Positions 1-7,580 of a stretch of DNA of 64,000 bases are shown here, one piece after another (position 1 is the stretch's first letter; every line of letters begins with the position of its first letter). A program made the position numbers and the translations under genes. The DNA is from Bombella pluederhausensis (GTDB taxonomy: Bacteria > Pseudomonadota > Alphaproteobacteria > Acetobacterales > Acetobacteraceae), in NCBI RefSeq assembly GCF_026385525.1, contig NZ_JANIDY010000001.1, forward strand, positions 372,001-436,000. The letters are read 5' to 3'. The notes beneath the pieces were generated by a model that ran no database searches, was not told the origin of the DNA, and saw nothing but the letters and a program-made list of their open reading frames with translations.

Positions 1-199
1 GCCGGTCAATGCCTTTCAGCAGTTCCAGCGGGACAGCCTGCATCTGGGGAATGGGCAGCAAATGGCCATTACTCCCCTGCCAGAGGAAGGTATCCTGCGT
101 GAGGTCATCCAGTATGGCGGGGTCTGCGGGAGGAGGCGCCATGCGCTCCAGACTTTCGGCAATGCGGGTCAGGAGGGGAAGAAGGGCAGTTGTGGGCAT
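1..199 (-). CDS. DUF815-family AAA+ ATPase, N-terminal fragment (runs off the window)
   Basis: An open frame begins at an ATG at 199 and runs leftward off the window edge; about 66 residues are visible. It starts MPTTALLPLLTRIAESLERM and later contains FLWQ, PIPQMQAVPLELLKGIDR. A segment of the type 'L.P+P.....+LLKGID' just before the ATPase core is typical of the DUF815 family of predicted AAA+ ATPases, which is usually found next to yajC in Rhodospirillales. The P-loop would lie beyond the edge, so the assignment rests on the N-terminal signature and the neighbour. It is divergent from yajC, with about 67 bases between the two starts. Confidence 0.6.
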   Translation of the reverse strand, partial: MPTTALLPLLTRIAESLERMAPPPADPAILDDLTQDTFLWQGSNGHLLPIPQMQAVPLELLKGIDR

Positions 200-209
200 G
201 GGCTTCCTG

Positions 210-215
210 TATAAT
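210..215 (+). promoter_or_regulatory. Candidate -10 element for yajC
   Basis: A perfect TATAAT lies about 50 bases upstream of the yajC start, in the gap between the divergent DUF815 gene and yajC. No good TTGACA partner at 16-18 bases is visible (closest: TTGTGG at 190-195, spacing too short), so this is only a candidate. Confidence 0.3.
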
Positions 216-266
216 GAGCTTGACGTGACACCCCGGCACGATATGGTCCGGGAGTATCCCATAAAG

Positions 267-641
267 ATGGAACCAAAATCACCTATGAACAATATTCTTT
301 TCTCTACAGCTTATGCTGCTGATGCCGGTGCCGCTGGTGGTGCTTTCAACTCGGCAGCGCTGATGCAGTATGCGCCGATCGTTCTGGTTTTTATCGTATT
401 CTACTTTCTGCTCATCCGTCCGCAGCAGAAGCGTCAGCGTGAACTGCGTGAGCAGCAGGGTAATCTGCGCCGCGGCGACCGGATCCTGACGGCTGGTGGC
501 ATTCTGGGCACCGTGCAGAATACCCGTGAGGATTCGCAGGAAGTGGATGTGGAGATTGCACCGGGCGTGAAGGTGAAGGTTATTCGCAGCACCATCACGA
601 ACGTGCTGTCCCGTGAAGGCAAGGCTGCCAACGATTCATGA
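267..641 (+). CDS. yajC: Preprotein translocase subunit YajC
   Basis: Small single-span inner-membrane subunit that associates with SecDF at the Sec translocon. The protein has a short N-terminus (STAYAADAG), one hydrophobic span (IVLVFIVFYFLLI) followed directly by the family hallmark RPQQKRQRE, then the soluble domain with GDRILTAGGILGTV and a basic/beta C-terminus. Length about 118-124 residues is normal. The ATG at 267 has GGGAG about 12 bases upstream; a second in-frame ATG at 285 (MNNILFSTAYAA) is an equally reasonable start. The frame stays open further upstream, but that part overlaps the divergent DUF815 gene and shows no YajC similarity. It is convergent with sodB, with a shared terminator between them. 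secD and secF are not in the window. Confidence 0.92.
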   Translation: MEPKSPMNNILFSTAYAADAGAAGGAFNSAALMQYAPIVLVFIVFYFLLIRPQQKRQRELREQQGNLRRGDRILTAGGILGTVQNTREDSQEVDVEIAPGVKVKVIRSTITNVLSREGKAANDS

Positions 642-684
642 GGTAATGGTGGGGCAGGCCCTGTGTCTGCCTTTCCTGTTGAAA

Positions 685-724
685 AAGAAAAACCCTGCCA
701 CGGTCTCACATGGCAGGGTTTTTT
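685..724. terminator. Bidirectional intrinsic terminator between yajC and sodB
   Basis: Perfect 10-bp stem AACCCTGCCA (691-700) / TGGCAGGGTT (711-720) with a 10-base loop. It is followed by a T-run on the + side and preceded by A-rich sequence (T-run on the - side). Placed between the convergent yajC and sodB stops, it can serve both. Confidence 0.85.
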
Positions 725-746
725 CATGAAAGGATGATCGGAAAGA

Positions 747-1355
747 TCAGGCGCCCTTCAGGCAGCTCTCGGCATACTCATAGTTGGCAAGCCGGTCGAG
801 GAAGTTGGTGACATAATCCGGACGGCGGTTGCGGAAGTCCAGATAGTAGGAGTGTTCCCACACATCCAGACCCAGAAGGGCACGGCCTTCATCTTCGGAG
901 AGCGGGTTGGCGGCGTTGGCGGTCTTGGTGACCTTCAGCTTGCCGTCAGAACCCAGAACCAGCCATGCCCAGCCAGAACCGAACTGTGTCGTGGCAGCCT
1001 GCTTGAAAGCGGCCTTGAAGGCATCCACGGAACCGAAATCTTCAATCAGTTTCTTTTCCAGCGTGCCGGGGATGTTGCCACCCTTGGGGGAGAGGCAGTT
1101 CCAGAAAATGCAGTGGTTCCAGTGCTGGCCTGCATTATTGAAAACTGGCGCCATGGAAGACACGGCATGAGAATGGGCAATGATTTCTTCGAGAGACTTG
1201 CCTGCCAGCTCCGGCTTGCTTTCCACGAAGCCATTCAGAGCCGTGACATAAGCCTGATGGTGCTTACCGTGGTGAAGCTCCAGCGTTTCCTGGCACATGC
1301 CTGCATCGGCCAGTGCGCTCTCGGCATAGGGGAGTTTTGGGAGTTCAAAAGCCAT
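747..1355 (-). CDS. sodB: Superoxide dismutase [Fe]
   Basis: Cytoplasmic iron superoxide dismutase, 202 residues, converting superoxide to peroxide and oxygen. Metal ligands fit the E. coli pattern: H28 (ELHHGKHH), H81 (GQHWNHC), D164 and H168 (LDVWEHSYY). Q77 in NNAGQHWNH is the outer-sphere Gln at the position typical of Fe enzymes rather than Mn enzymes. The start is the ATG at 1355 (MAFELPKLPY), with AAGGAAG 5 bases upstream; an upstream in-frame start (1373) adds only six residues and lies upstream of that ribosome site. The gene lies downstream of a dehydrogenase gene on the same strand but probably has its own promoter, since a weak terminator separates them. The leader carries a 9-bp inverted repeat. 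Confidence 0.95.
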   Translation of the reverse strand: MAFELPKLPYAESALADAGMCQETLELHHGKHHQAYVTALNGFVESKPELAGKSLEEIIAHSHAVSSMAPVFNNAGQHWNHCIFWNCLSPKGGNIPGTLEKKLIEDFGSVDAFKAAFKQAATTQFGSGWAWLVLGSDGKLKVTKTANAANPLSEDEGRALLGLDVWEHSYYLDFRNRRPDYVTNFLDRLANYEYAESCLKGA

Positions 1356-1382
1356 GTGAATCTTCCTTGACATATGAGGGAA

Positions 1383-1411
1383 GGGCAGAAGCAGAAAGTA
1401 CCCTTCTGCCC
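1383..1411 (-). promoter_or_regulatory. Inverted repeat in the sodB leader
   Basis: Arms GGGCAGAAG (1383-1391) and CTTCTGCCC (1403-1411) are perfect 9-bp complements with an 11-base loop, ending about 28 bases before the sodB start codon. It would form a stable hairpin in the 5' leader. No T-run follows, so it is not a classical terminator; it could be an mRNA-stability or regulatory hairpin. Confidence 0.35.
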
Positions 1412-1427
1412 CTTCATGACACCCCTT

Positions 1428-1456
1428 TAGCTATGGTTGCGGAGCGGCAACGTCAA
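1428..1456 (-). promoter_or_regulatory. Weak candidate sodB promoter
   Basis: On the minus strand TTGACG (1456-1451) is followed after 17 bases by TAGCTA (1433-1428). The -35 is good and the -10 poor. The spacer contains a small dyad, GTTGC and GCAAC separated by six bases, which could be an operator. The support is positional only. Confidence 0.28.
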
Positions 1457-1478
1457 GGTGCCTGAAGGGCAGGGGCTT

Positions 1479-1503
1479 AAAAAAAGAGTAGGGCAGTCCT
1501 CTT
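1479..1503 (-). terminator. Weak terminator after the 3-hydroxyisobutyrate dehydrogenase-like gene
   Basis: On the minus strand a 5-bp stem (AAGAG...CTCTT) overlaps the stop codon of the upstream gene and is followed by seven T residues. The stem is short, so termination is probably partial. Confidence 0.35.
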
Positions 1504-2377
1504 ACCGGTTGGCGATATTCTTTTCCATCTGGGCGATCAGGGCGGAGTAGTCATCATCAGCGTGATGGCGATTGGAGAAAGCCAGATTCTGGGAGGCTGC
1601 TGCCATGCCATGCAGTGGGACACCACAACGGCGGCCAGCATCCAACAGAAGGCCCATATCCTTGCTCATCAGGCGGGTAGGGAACTGGGACGGGAAATCA
1701 CCGGCTTTGCCCATGCCAATCTTGCGCTTGTGATGGGGGCTGATGACAGCCAGCTCCTGCAAGGCATCAAAAAGGACGTTCCGTTCCACGCCAGAGGCCA
1801 GACCGTAGGCGATGCCCTCGGCAATGATGTTCAGTGTGCCGCCCATAATGCCATTGACGACCAGCTTCAGTCGGGCCGCACTGCCAGCCGGGCCAGCATG
1901 AATGGTGATACGGCCGATGCAGTCCAGTATAGGGCGGGCCCGTTCCAGAGTGGTTTCAGGGCCGCCTGCCAGCATGATGAGAGCACCTTTTTCGGCCTCC
2001 GGTGTGCTGCCTGACATGGGGGCGTCCATGACATCAACATTGCGTGCTTTTAGGAGAGAGGCGAGATGATCGGCCTGTTCCGGGGAAACGGTGGACGTAT
2101 CCAGTACAAGCTGTCCGGCCCGTACTCCAGCTAGTAGGCCATCCGGGCCATGTAGCGCCTTGTTCTCGGCCTCATCATTCGGGACGCAAAGAATGATGGC
2201 GTCACTTTTCTCCGCCACAAGACGGGGCGAGGCAAGCATGGGCACATCTGCCTGTGCTCCATTGCTTTTGCCAGAAGGCGTATAGGCCACGATGCTGAAA
2301 CCGGCTTGTGACAGGTTCTTTCCCATGAGGGAGGCCATGGCCCCGTAACCGATAAAACCGATGGTCTTGATGGACAT
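1502..2377 (-). CDS. NAD(P)-dependent beta-hydroxyacid dehydrogenase (3-hydroxyisobutyrate/tartronate semialdehyde reductase family)
   Basis: A 291-residue cytoplasmic oxidoreductase. The N-terminal Rossmann fold shows IGFIGYGAMASLMGKNL (GxGxM type). The family substrate-binding signature is DAPMSGSTPEAEKGAL near residues 117-132, and the catalytic lysine region is SAARLKLVVNGI near 170. Members reduce tartronate semialdehyde, oxidise 3-hydroxyisobutyrate, or act on other semialdehydes such as succinic semialdehyde; sequence alone does not separate these. The ATG at 2377 has AAAGGA upstream. It stands alone between sodB and the LabA-like gene on the same strand, each separated by a terminator-like element, so it is probably a single-gene unit. 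No pathway partner is adjacent. Confidence 0.85.
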   Translation of the reverse strand: MSIKTIGFIGYGAMASLMGKNLSQAGFSIVAYTPSGKSNGAQADVPMLASPRLVAEKSDAIILCVPNDEAENKALHGPDGLLAGVRAGQLVLDTSTVSPEQADHLASLLKARNVDVMDAPMSGSTPEAEKGALIMLAGGPETTLERARPILDCIGRITIHAGPAGSAARLKLVVNGIMGGTLNIIAEGIAYGLASGVERNVLFDALQELAVISPHHKRKIGMGKAGDFPSQFPTRLMSKDMGLLLDAGRRCGVPLHGMAAASQNLAFSNRHHADDDYSALIAQMEKNIANR

Positions 2378-2479
2378 GGGCAGATTCCTTTTGCAGTTCA
2401 GTGTGCTCTGTCAGGGAGATGGGCCAGCATGGCTTAGGATTAAAGAGACATGGCAGAACTGTGATGAGGCTCAGATAAT

Positions 2480-2503
2480 AAAAAACCCCGCCGGAGCGGG
2501 GTT
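2480..2503 (-). terminator. Intrinsic terminator of the NYN/LabA-like gene
   Basis: Stem AACCCCGC (2484-2491) / GCGGGGTT (2496-2503) with loop CGGA. On the minus strand the hairpin runs into a T-run (A-run 2480-2485 on +), starting about 15 bases after the stop of the upstream minus-strand gene. Confidence 0.85.
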
Positions 2504-2518
2504 GAAAAGTGGAGACGA

Positions 2519-3124
2519 TTATTCTTCGTCATCATAGTCATCGGCATCAGCCGGGTGACGGATGGGCGGCCGAGAACGGTTATCTGCATTGCGGCGGGTG
2601 AAGTGATGGGCAATGTCAGCCAGTTCCACAAAGTGATCCGTCTGGCGGCGCAGGTCATCACCAATCATTGGCGGGGTTGTCTTGACGGATGAGATCACCG
2701 TTACACGGACACCACGGGACTGGACAGCTTCCACCGCACGGCGCAGGTCTGAATCCCCGCTGATGATGACGATGTGGTCCAGCCGGGGGGCCTGTTCAAT
2801 CAGATCAACAGCCAGCTCGACATTCATGTTGCCTTTTACGCGTCGCTGACCAGACTGGTTGGTGAACTCCCGTGCCGTCTTGGTGACCAGATGGTACCCG
2901 TTATAGGCCAGCCAGTCCGTCAGCGGGCGCAGCGGGGAGTAATCTTCTGTCTCCGGCATGGCCGCATAATAGAAGGCACGCTGGAAAGAGCATTGCTGCT
3001 CGAAAAGATCCCGGAGGGCGAGGAAGTCCACCTCGAACCCTAGATTGCGTGCGGCGTGATGGAGGCTGGCACCATTGATGAAAAGTGACGTACGATCGTT
3101 TTTGCGTAGAAGAAGATTGGACAT
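2519..3124 (-). CDS. NYN-domain (LabA/DUF88) protein with altered acidic site
   Basis: A 201-residue protein of the LabA/DUF88 branch of the NYN (PIN-like) nuclease fold. Landmarks in order are LFINGASL (14-21), YYAAMPETEDYSPLRPLTDWL (52-72), RRVKGNMNVELAVDL (94-108), ISGDSDLRRAVEAVQSRG (121-138) and PPMIGDDLRRQTDHFVELADI (151-171), then an acidic tail. In usual alphaproteobacterial members the first motif reads FIDG and the third KGNMD; here both Asp are Asn (N17 and N101, read directly from AAT codons), while D107, D124 and D126 remain. The protein may therefore be inactive as a nuclease. ATG 3124 is taken as the start; a GTG at 3133 is possible. An own terminator follows, and a 16-bp palindrome lies upstream. 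Confidence 0.82.
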   Translation of the reverse strand: MSNLLLRKNDRTSLFINGASLHHAARNLGFEVDFLALRDLFEQQCSFQRAFYYAAMPETEDYSPLRPLTDWLAYNGYHLVTKTAREFTNQSGQRRVKGNMNVELAVDLIEQAPRLDHIVIISGDSDLRRAVEAVQSRGVRVTVISSVKTTPPMIGDDLRRQTDHFVELADIAHHFTRRNADNRSRPPIRHPADADDYDDEE

Positions 3125-3192
3125 ATAACTCACATTATATTCTTGGATGCTGGGGTCGAGAACGTCCTGTTATGTTCCTGTTCCGTATAAAG

Positions 3193-3208
3193 TGGTAAGC
3201 GCTTACCA
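3193..3208. promoter_or_regulatory. Perfect 16-bp palindrome, LacI/GalR-type operator candidate
   Basis: TGGTAAGC at 3193-3200 is followed directly by its exact reverse complement GCTTACCA at 3201-3208. The even, CG-centred dyad with TGGTAA ends is the usual form of LacI/GalR-family operators. It lies about 70 bases upstream of the LabA-like gene (-) and 214 bases upstream of rpoZ (+), next to a TATAAA at 3186-3191. No LacI-family gene is in the window. Confidence 0.45.
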
Positions 3209-3421
3209 GATTTGAGGATGGAAGGCGTGTCAGGTAGAGAAGACAGGACAGCCTCTTTACAGTTCTTCTTACAGCTTTGCGTTGCGTCAATAAAGAGCTT
3301 TGTGATAGTTATCAGGAAGATTGTGCGATATGAGGGGATGGGCCTTTCCTACCTGTGTAGGGGCCAGTTCCCGCCCGATGGTGACGGGTATTACAGTATT
3401 GAAGTGGGGAGAGCCGGTTTT

Positions 3422-3787
3422 ATGGCACGTGTGACCGTAGAGGACTGCATCGAGAAGGTTCCGAACCGTTTTGACCTGGTGCTGCTGGCTGCCCAGCGTG
3501 CCCGTGGTCTGTCTCGCGGGGAGGAGATGCAGGTTCCGCGGGATAACGACAAGAACACGGTTGTCGCCCTGCGTGAGATCGCCGAGGAGCATGTCAGCCT
3601 CGAAGGGCTGAAGAATGGCATTGTCCGTTCCATGGGGCATCAGCCTGAGGTTGAGCCTTCCGATGAGGAAGTCATGGACCTGATCCCGACAGACCAGAAT
3701 ATTTTCGGTCTTCAGGATGTCTCCGCTGAGGAAGAAGCTGCCAACATGGCCGCTGATGAAGCCGGCTCCGGCCGGGGACGCCGCTAA
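3422..3787 (+). CDS. rpoZ: DNA-directed RNA polymerase omega subunit
   Basis: 121-residue omega subunit, which helps assemble the RNA polymerase core by binding beta'. The N-terminus [31 protein letters not shown] is the family signature, followed by [16 protein letters not shown]. The C-terminal acidic tail ends in GSGRGRR. The ATG at 3422 is preceded by GGGGAGAG; the frame extends 70 codons upstream but that part is not omega-like. It is followed after about 80-95 bases by the (p)ppGpp synthetase gene, the standard alphaproteobacterial pair (omega forms part of a ppGpp site in E. coli RNA polymerase). The 290-base gap upstream holds the LacI-like palindrome and no other clear element. Confidence 0.95.
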   Translation: MARVTVEDCIEKVPNRFDLVLLAAQRARGLSRGEEMQVPRDNDKNTVVALREIAEEHVSLEGLKNGIVRSMGHQPEVEPSDEEVMDLIPTDQNIFGLQDVSAEEEAANMAADEAGSGRGRR

Positions 3788-3868
3788 GCCTTACGAGGCA
3801 TACGCCCTGAGGAAGGGCCGGATAATCTGTCAGTCCCGGCTGGCAGGGCAGGCCCTTCCATCAGAAGA

Positions 3869-6205
3869 ATGGGGGGCATAGCCATGGCCGATGAAATGCT
3901 GCTTTCCACCACTCCCTCCGGGGATGTGGTGGCGCCTGTCGTGGAGGCATCCGGTCAGGATTTCCATCCCTCCATCAGCGGGTTGCTGGAGCGGATCAGA
4001 CGATACGATTCCCACGCCGATCTGGCCAAGATAGAGGAAGCCTACGATCTGGCAGCCAAGGCCCATGAAGGCCAATGCCGTGACAATGGCGACCCTTACA
4101 TTACCCACCCGATTGCCGTTGCCAATATTCTGGCAGGGTTCCGTATGGACCCGGTATCCATCATGGTGGGGTTTCTGCATGATACCGTAGAAGATACCAG
4201 TATCTCGCTGGAGATGCTGGGGCAGCGTTTCGGCAAAGATGTGGCTGCCATTGTGGATGGCGTCACCAAGCTGACCCGGCTGGAGCTTCAGTCGGACAGA
4301 ACCAAACAGGCTGAAAACTTCCGCAAGCTAGTGTTGGCAATGTCACGGGACATCCGTGTGCTGATCGTCAAGCTGGCGGACCGTCTCCATAATATGAGGA
4401 CGCTTCATTACGTTCAGCGGACAGATCGCCGTCAGCGTATTGCACGAGAAACACTGGATATTTACGCTCCGCTGGCCGAGCGTATCGGTATGGACCGGGT
4501 GAAGACGGAGTTGCAGGATATTGCCTTCGTCAATCTCGAGCCCGATGCCGATGCCACCATCCGAGCCCGCCTGAACTATCTGCGTGGTCAGGGTGCGGAT
4601 ATGATCGAGCAGATACGCTGCGAGCTGACCACACTCTGCAAGGAAGCCGGGCTGGAAGGTGTAACCGTCATCGGGCGGGAGAAGTCGCCTTACTCCATCT
4701 GGGAAAAGATGAAGCGGCGTAATGTCGCTTTCGAGCAGCTTTCAGACATCATGGCATTCCGCATTCTCGTGCCAACACGGGAGGCCTGCTATGCGGCGCT
4801 GGGGGCAGTGCATGGGGCTTACCCCATGATTGCCGGGCGCTTTAAGGATTACATTTCTACCCCCAAAACAAACGGTTATCAGTCCCTGCATACAGGGGTG
4901 ACGCTTTATCGCCCGCATAGTCAGAAGATTGAGGTGCAGATACGCACGCCGGAAATGCACGATCTGGCCGAGAATGGCGTGGCCTCGCACTGGAGCTACA
5001 AGGACGGCACGAGCCCCAGCGAGCAGGAAACGGCTGTTCTTTCCGAAACATTCGGGGCCTATACGCGTAAGCTGCGCTGGGTACAGGACCTGCTGGATAT
5101 TCTGGAAGACAGTCAGGGGCCGGACGAGTTCCTTGAGAACACCAAGCTGGAGCTCTATCAGGATCAGGTCTTCTGCTTCACGCCGAAGGGGCAGCTTATC
5201 TCCCTGCCTCGTGGCGCTACGCCGGTGGATTTTGCCTATGCCGTGCATAGTCAGGTCGGTGACCGTTGCGTGGGGGCCAAGGTCAATGGCCGTCTCGTTC
5301 CCCTGAAGCACGTTCTGGAAAATGGCGACCAGATCGACATCATGACGTCACGGGGCGGCACGCCGTCCCCCTCATGGGAGCGGTTTGTCGTCACCGGCAA
5401 GGCCCGCGCTCGTGTGCGGCGCTTCGTGGCCCTTCAACAGCGTCAGAACAATGTCGAGAATGGCCGTGGAGCCGTGGCTCGTGCCTTCCGCCAGAAAGGC
5501 GTGGATGGTTCGGAGAAGGTGCTGGAATCCATTCTTGGCACGCTGAAGCAGAACAGTCTTGATGATCTGTATGGCAGTGTCGGGGCTGGGCAGCTGGACC
5601 CACGGGATGTTGTGGGTGCCGCCTATCCTGAACTGTCCCGGCAGGGGCAGGTGCCTCGGATCGTCCCCGGCCTTTCGCCCCGGTTGGAGGAACGCCTTGA
5701 CCAGAAGCCCCAGCCGGCCAAGCGGACCCTCAGCTATGAGGGGTCACTGGTCAATGGTGTTGGCCGGGGTATTGAACTGCATTTTGCTGGCTGCTGCCGC
5801 CCACTTCCGGGGGATCGGATTGTGGGGATCATTGCTCAGGGCAAGGGTGTGACCGTGCACCGGCGCAAGTGCCACAATCTCAGCATGTTTGCGGATATGC
5901 CCGAACGGTTCCTTGAAATCTCATGGACTGAGGAAGCCATGGGACGGACAGGCCGTGATGCTCCCCGTTATACGGCCCGTCTCTCTGTCGTGGCAGGGAA
6001 TGACCCTGCTGTGCTGGCATCCCTGACCAACCTTGCGACACGGCATGAGGCATGTGTGGTCAATCTGCGTATTGTTAACCGCCAACTGGATTTCATGGAG
6101 ATTCTGGTGGATATGGAGGTACGCAGTAAGGGCCATCTGGCAACGGTTCTCGCTGGGTTCCGGGCGGAGAAGGGTGTGCTTCAGGCGGAGCGGACAAAAG
6201 GGTGA
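3869..6205 (+). CDS. rsh: Bifunctional (p)ppGpp synthetase/hydrolase (Rsh)
   Basis: Long RelA/SpoT homologue (778 aa) that makes and degrades the stringent-response alarmone. Domains in order: an HD hydrolase domain with KAHEGQCRDNGDPYITHP (64-81) and HDTVEDT (104-110), intact so hydrolase activity is expected; a synthetase domain with GREKSPYSIWEKMKRR and RFKDYISTPKTNGYQSLHTGV; a TGS domain (FCFTPKGQLISLPRGATPVDFAYAVH); a zinc-finger/CC region with HFAGCCRPLPGD; and a C-terminal ACT domain. The upstream ATG at 3869 and an in-frame ATG at 3884 are both possible starts. The stop overlaps a GTG nine bases before the acpS start. As in most alphaproteobacteria this is probably the only long Rsh enzyme. 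Confidence 0.95.
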   Translation: MGGIAMADEMLLSTTPSGDVVAPVVEASGQDFHPSISGLLERIRRYDSHADLAKIEEAYDLAAKAHEGQCRDNGDPYITHPIAVANILAGFRMDPVSIMVGFLHDTVEDTSISLEMLGQRFGKDVAAIVDGVTKLTRLELQSDRTKQAENFRKLVLAMSRDIRVLIVKLADRLHNMRTLHYVQRTDRRQRIARETLDIYAPLAERIGMDRVKTELQDIAFVNLEPDADATIRARLNYLRGQGADMIEQIRCELTTLCKEAGLEGVTVIGREKSPYSIWEKMKRRNVAFEQLSDIMAFRILVPTREACYAALGAVHGAYPMIAGRFKDYISTPKTNGYQSLHTGVTLYRPHSQKIEVQIRTPEMHDLAENGVASHWSYKDGTSPSEQETAVLSETFGAYTRKLRWVQDLLDILEDSQGPDEFLENTKLELYQDQVFCFTPKGQLISLPRGATPVDFAYAVHSQVGDRCVGAKVNGRLVPLKHVLENGDQIDIMTSRGGTPSPSWERFVVTGKARARVRRFVALQQRQNNVENGRGAVARAFRQKGVDGSEKVLESILGTLKQNSLDDLYGSVGAGQLDPRDVVGAAYPELSRQGQVPRIVPGLSPRLEERLDQKPQPAKRTLSYEGSLVNGVGRGIELHFAGCCRPLPGDRIVGIIAQGKGVTVHRRKCHNLSMFADMPERFLEISWTEEAMGRTGRDAPRYTARLSVVAGNDPAVLASLTNLATRHEACVVNLRIVNRQLDFMEILVDMEVRSKGHLATVLAGFRAEKGVLQAERTKG

Positions 6206-6210
6206 CCTGC

Positions 6211-6615
6211 ATGATTCTGGGGATCGGGGTTGATCTCTGTTCCATAGAGCGGATCGGGCGGGCACTTTCCCGGCATGGGGATGCGTTTCTGGAACGGGTT
6301 TTCACGCCAGAAGAACAGGATTATGTGCAGAGCCTCCGAGGGGCTGTCCGTGTGGGGGCGTGCGCTAAACGGTGGGCCGCAAAGGAGGCCTGTGCCAAAG
6401 CTTTGGGGACCGGCTTTGCCCATGGGGTGCAGCTTCGGGATATTTCCGTGGGGCGTAATCCTTTGGGGGCGCCGGTGCTTAGCCTGTCTGGTGAAGCAGC
6501 CTCCGTTCTGGCAAGGCGCCTGCCAGAAGGATACAGGGCGGAGCTGCTGCTGAGCATGAGCGATGACCCGCCTCTTGCCATGGCACAGGTGTTGATACAG
6601 GCCATTTCTCTTTAA
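6211..6615 (+). CDS. acpS: Holo-[acyl-carrier-protein] synthase
   Basis: Transfers 4'-phosphopantetheine from coenzyme A to the serine of apo-ACP, needed for fatty acid and lipid A synthesis. 134 residues. It starts MILGIGVDLCSIERI with the Mg-binding D8, and RWAAKEACAKALGTG carries the second ligand E59; both motifs are complete. The ATG at 6211 is preceded by AAAAGGG; an in-frame GTG at 6202 overlaps the rsh stop. In many alphaproteobacteria pdxJ sits between rsh and acpS; here it is absent. It is upstream of lepB by 125 bases with no clear terminator. Confidence 0.93.
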   Translation: MILGIGVDLCSIERIGRALSRHGDAFLERVFTPEEQDYVQSLRGAVRVGACAKRWAAKEACAKALGTGFAHGVQLRDISVGRNPLGAPVLSLSGEAASVLARRLPEGYRAELLLSMSDDPPLAMAQVLIQAISL

Positions 6616-6740
6616 GAGAGTGTTCTAAAATCTCATCCGAAACAGAATTAACGCATGACCCGGCGGGCTAGGCAGGCTATGGCAGGGGCGATAGACAGGT
6701 GCTTCCTCCAGAGAGGTGCCAGAACAGGATTACAGGGATC

Positions 6741-7580
6741 ATGAGCGAAGACAGACAGCCAGAACAGACAGATAAACAGGAAAGTCTTGGAGCATCCATA
6801 CGGCAGATTCTTCTGTGGCTCATTCTGGTTGTTGCCGTGCGCTCACTGCTTGTTGAGCCGTTCAACATTCCTTCGGCATCCATGATCCCGACCCTGCAGG
6901 TTGGGGATTTCGTGGCTGTTTCCAAAATGAGCTACGGCTATTCCCGCTATTCTTTCCCGTTTTCTCCTTCTTTCATGTCGGGGCGTGTTTTTGCCACCAT
7001 GCCGCACCGTGGTGATGTGGCGGTGTTCCGTTTCACTAAGGATACATCAGTCGATTACATCAAGCGGATTGTCGGTCTGCCGGGCGATCGCATCCGCATG
7101 GAGCAGGGGCGTCTGTTCATTAATGGTAAGGAAGTACCACGGGAGGATAAGGGTCATTACAGTGTGGTCGATGAGCGTGGTTATACGCTTTCCGGCACAC
7201 GGTACCGTGAGATGCTGCCTCGTGAGGATGGCCAGACTGTTGCCCACGATATTCTGAAAATGCGGGATGATGATCTGGCCAACAACACGCCTGAATATAC
7301 CGTGCCAGAGGGCTGTCTGTTTGCCATGGGTGATGACCGTGACGACAGTTCGGACAGCCGGTTTCAGGGAGGGCATGAGAGCGGAAGCTGTGCCGTACCT
7401 GCCGGTAATGATTATCTGACAGATAGCAGCGGGCATGATCTCGGGTTTGTGCCGGTTAATAATCTGGTGGGGCGGGCGAAGATCGTCCTGTTCTCTGTCG
7501 ACATGCGCCATCCGACATGGCAGTTCTGGTACTGGCCGGCAGAAATCCGCTGGGGCCGTTTCCTGCATGGTATCGACTGA
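6741..7580 (+). CDS. lepB: Signal peptidase I
   Basis: Membrane serine protease (279 aa) that removes signal peptides from exported proteins. One N-terminal span (about 21-37) is followed by box B PSASMIPTL with the catalytic S47 and box D DYIKRIVGLPGD with the general-base K108. Box E, MGDDRDDSSDSR, is near 197-208. ATG 6741 is used because the frame upstream shows no similarity. A stretch after box E is longer than usual (GGHESGSCAVPAGNDYL), giving a slightly extended C-terminal half. The stop codon overlaps the first ATG of rnc, so the two are translationally coupled. Confidence 0.95.
   Translation: MSEDRQPEQTDKQESLGASIRQILLWLILVVAVRSLLVEPFNIPSASMIPTLQVGDFVAVSKMSYGYSRYSFPFSPSFMSGRVFATMPHRGDVAVFRFTKDTSVDYIKRIVGLPGDRIRMEQGRLFINGKEVPREDKGHYSVVDERGYTLSGTRYREMLPREDGQTVAHDILKMRDDDLANNTPEYTVPEGCLFAMGDDRDDSSDSRFQGGHESGSCAVPAGNDYLTDSSGHDLGFVPVNNLVGRAKIVLFSVDMRHPTWQFWYWPAEIRWGRFLHGID

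Noticed and set aside
9-266. Upstream extension of the yajC frame
   Set aside because: The added residues do not resemble YajC and overlap the divergent DUF815 coding region.
3212-3421. Upstream extension of the rpoZ frame
   Set aside because: RpoZ similarity begins exactly at the ATG 3422 with a good ribosome site; the rest has no similarity.
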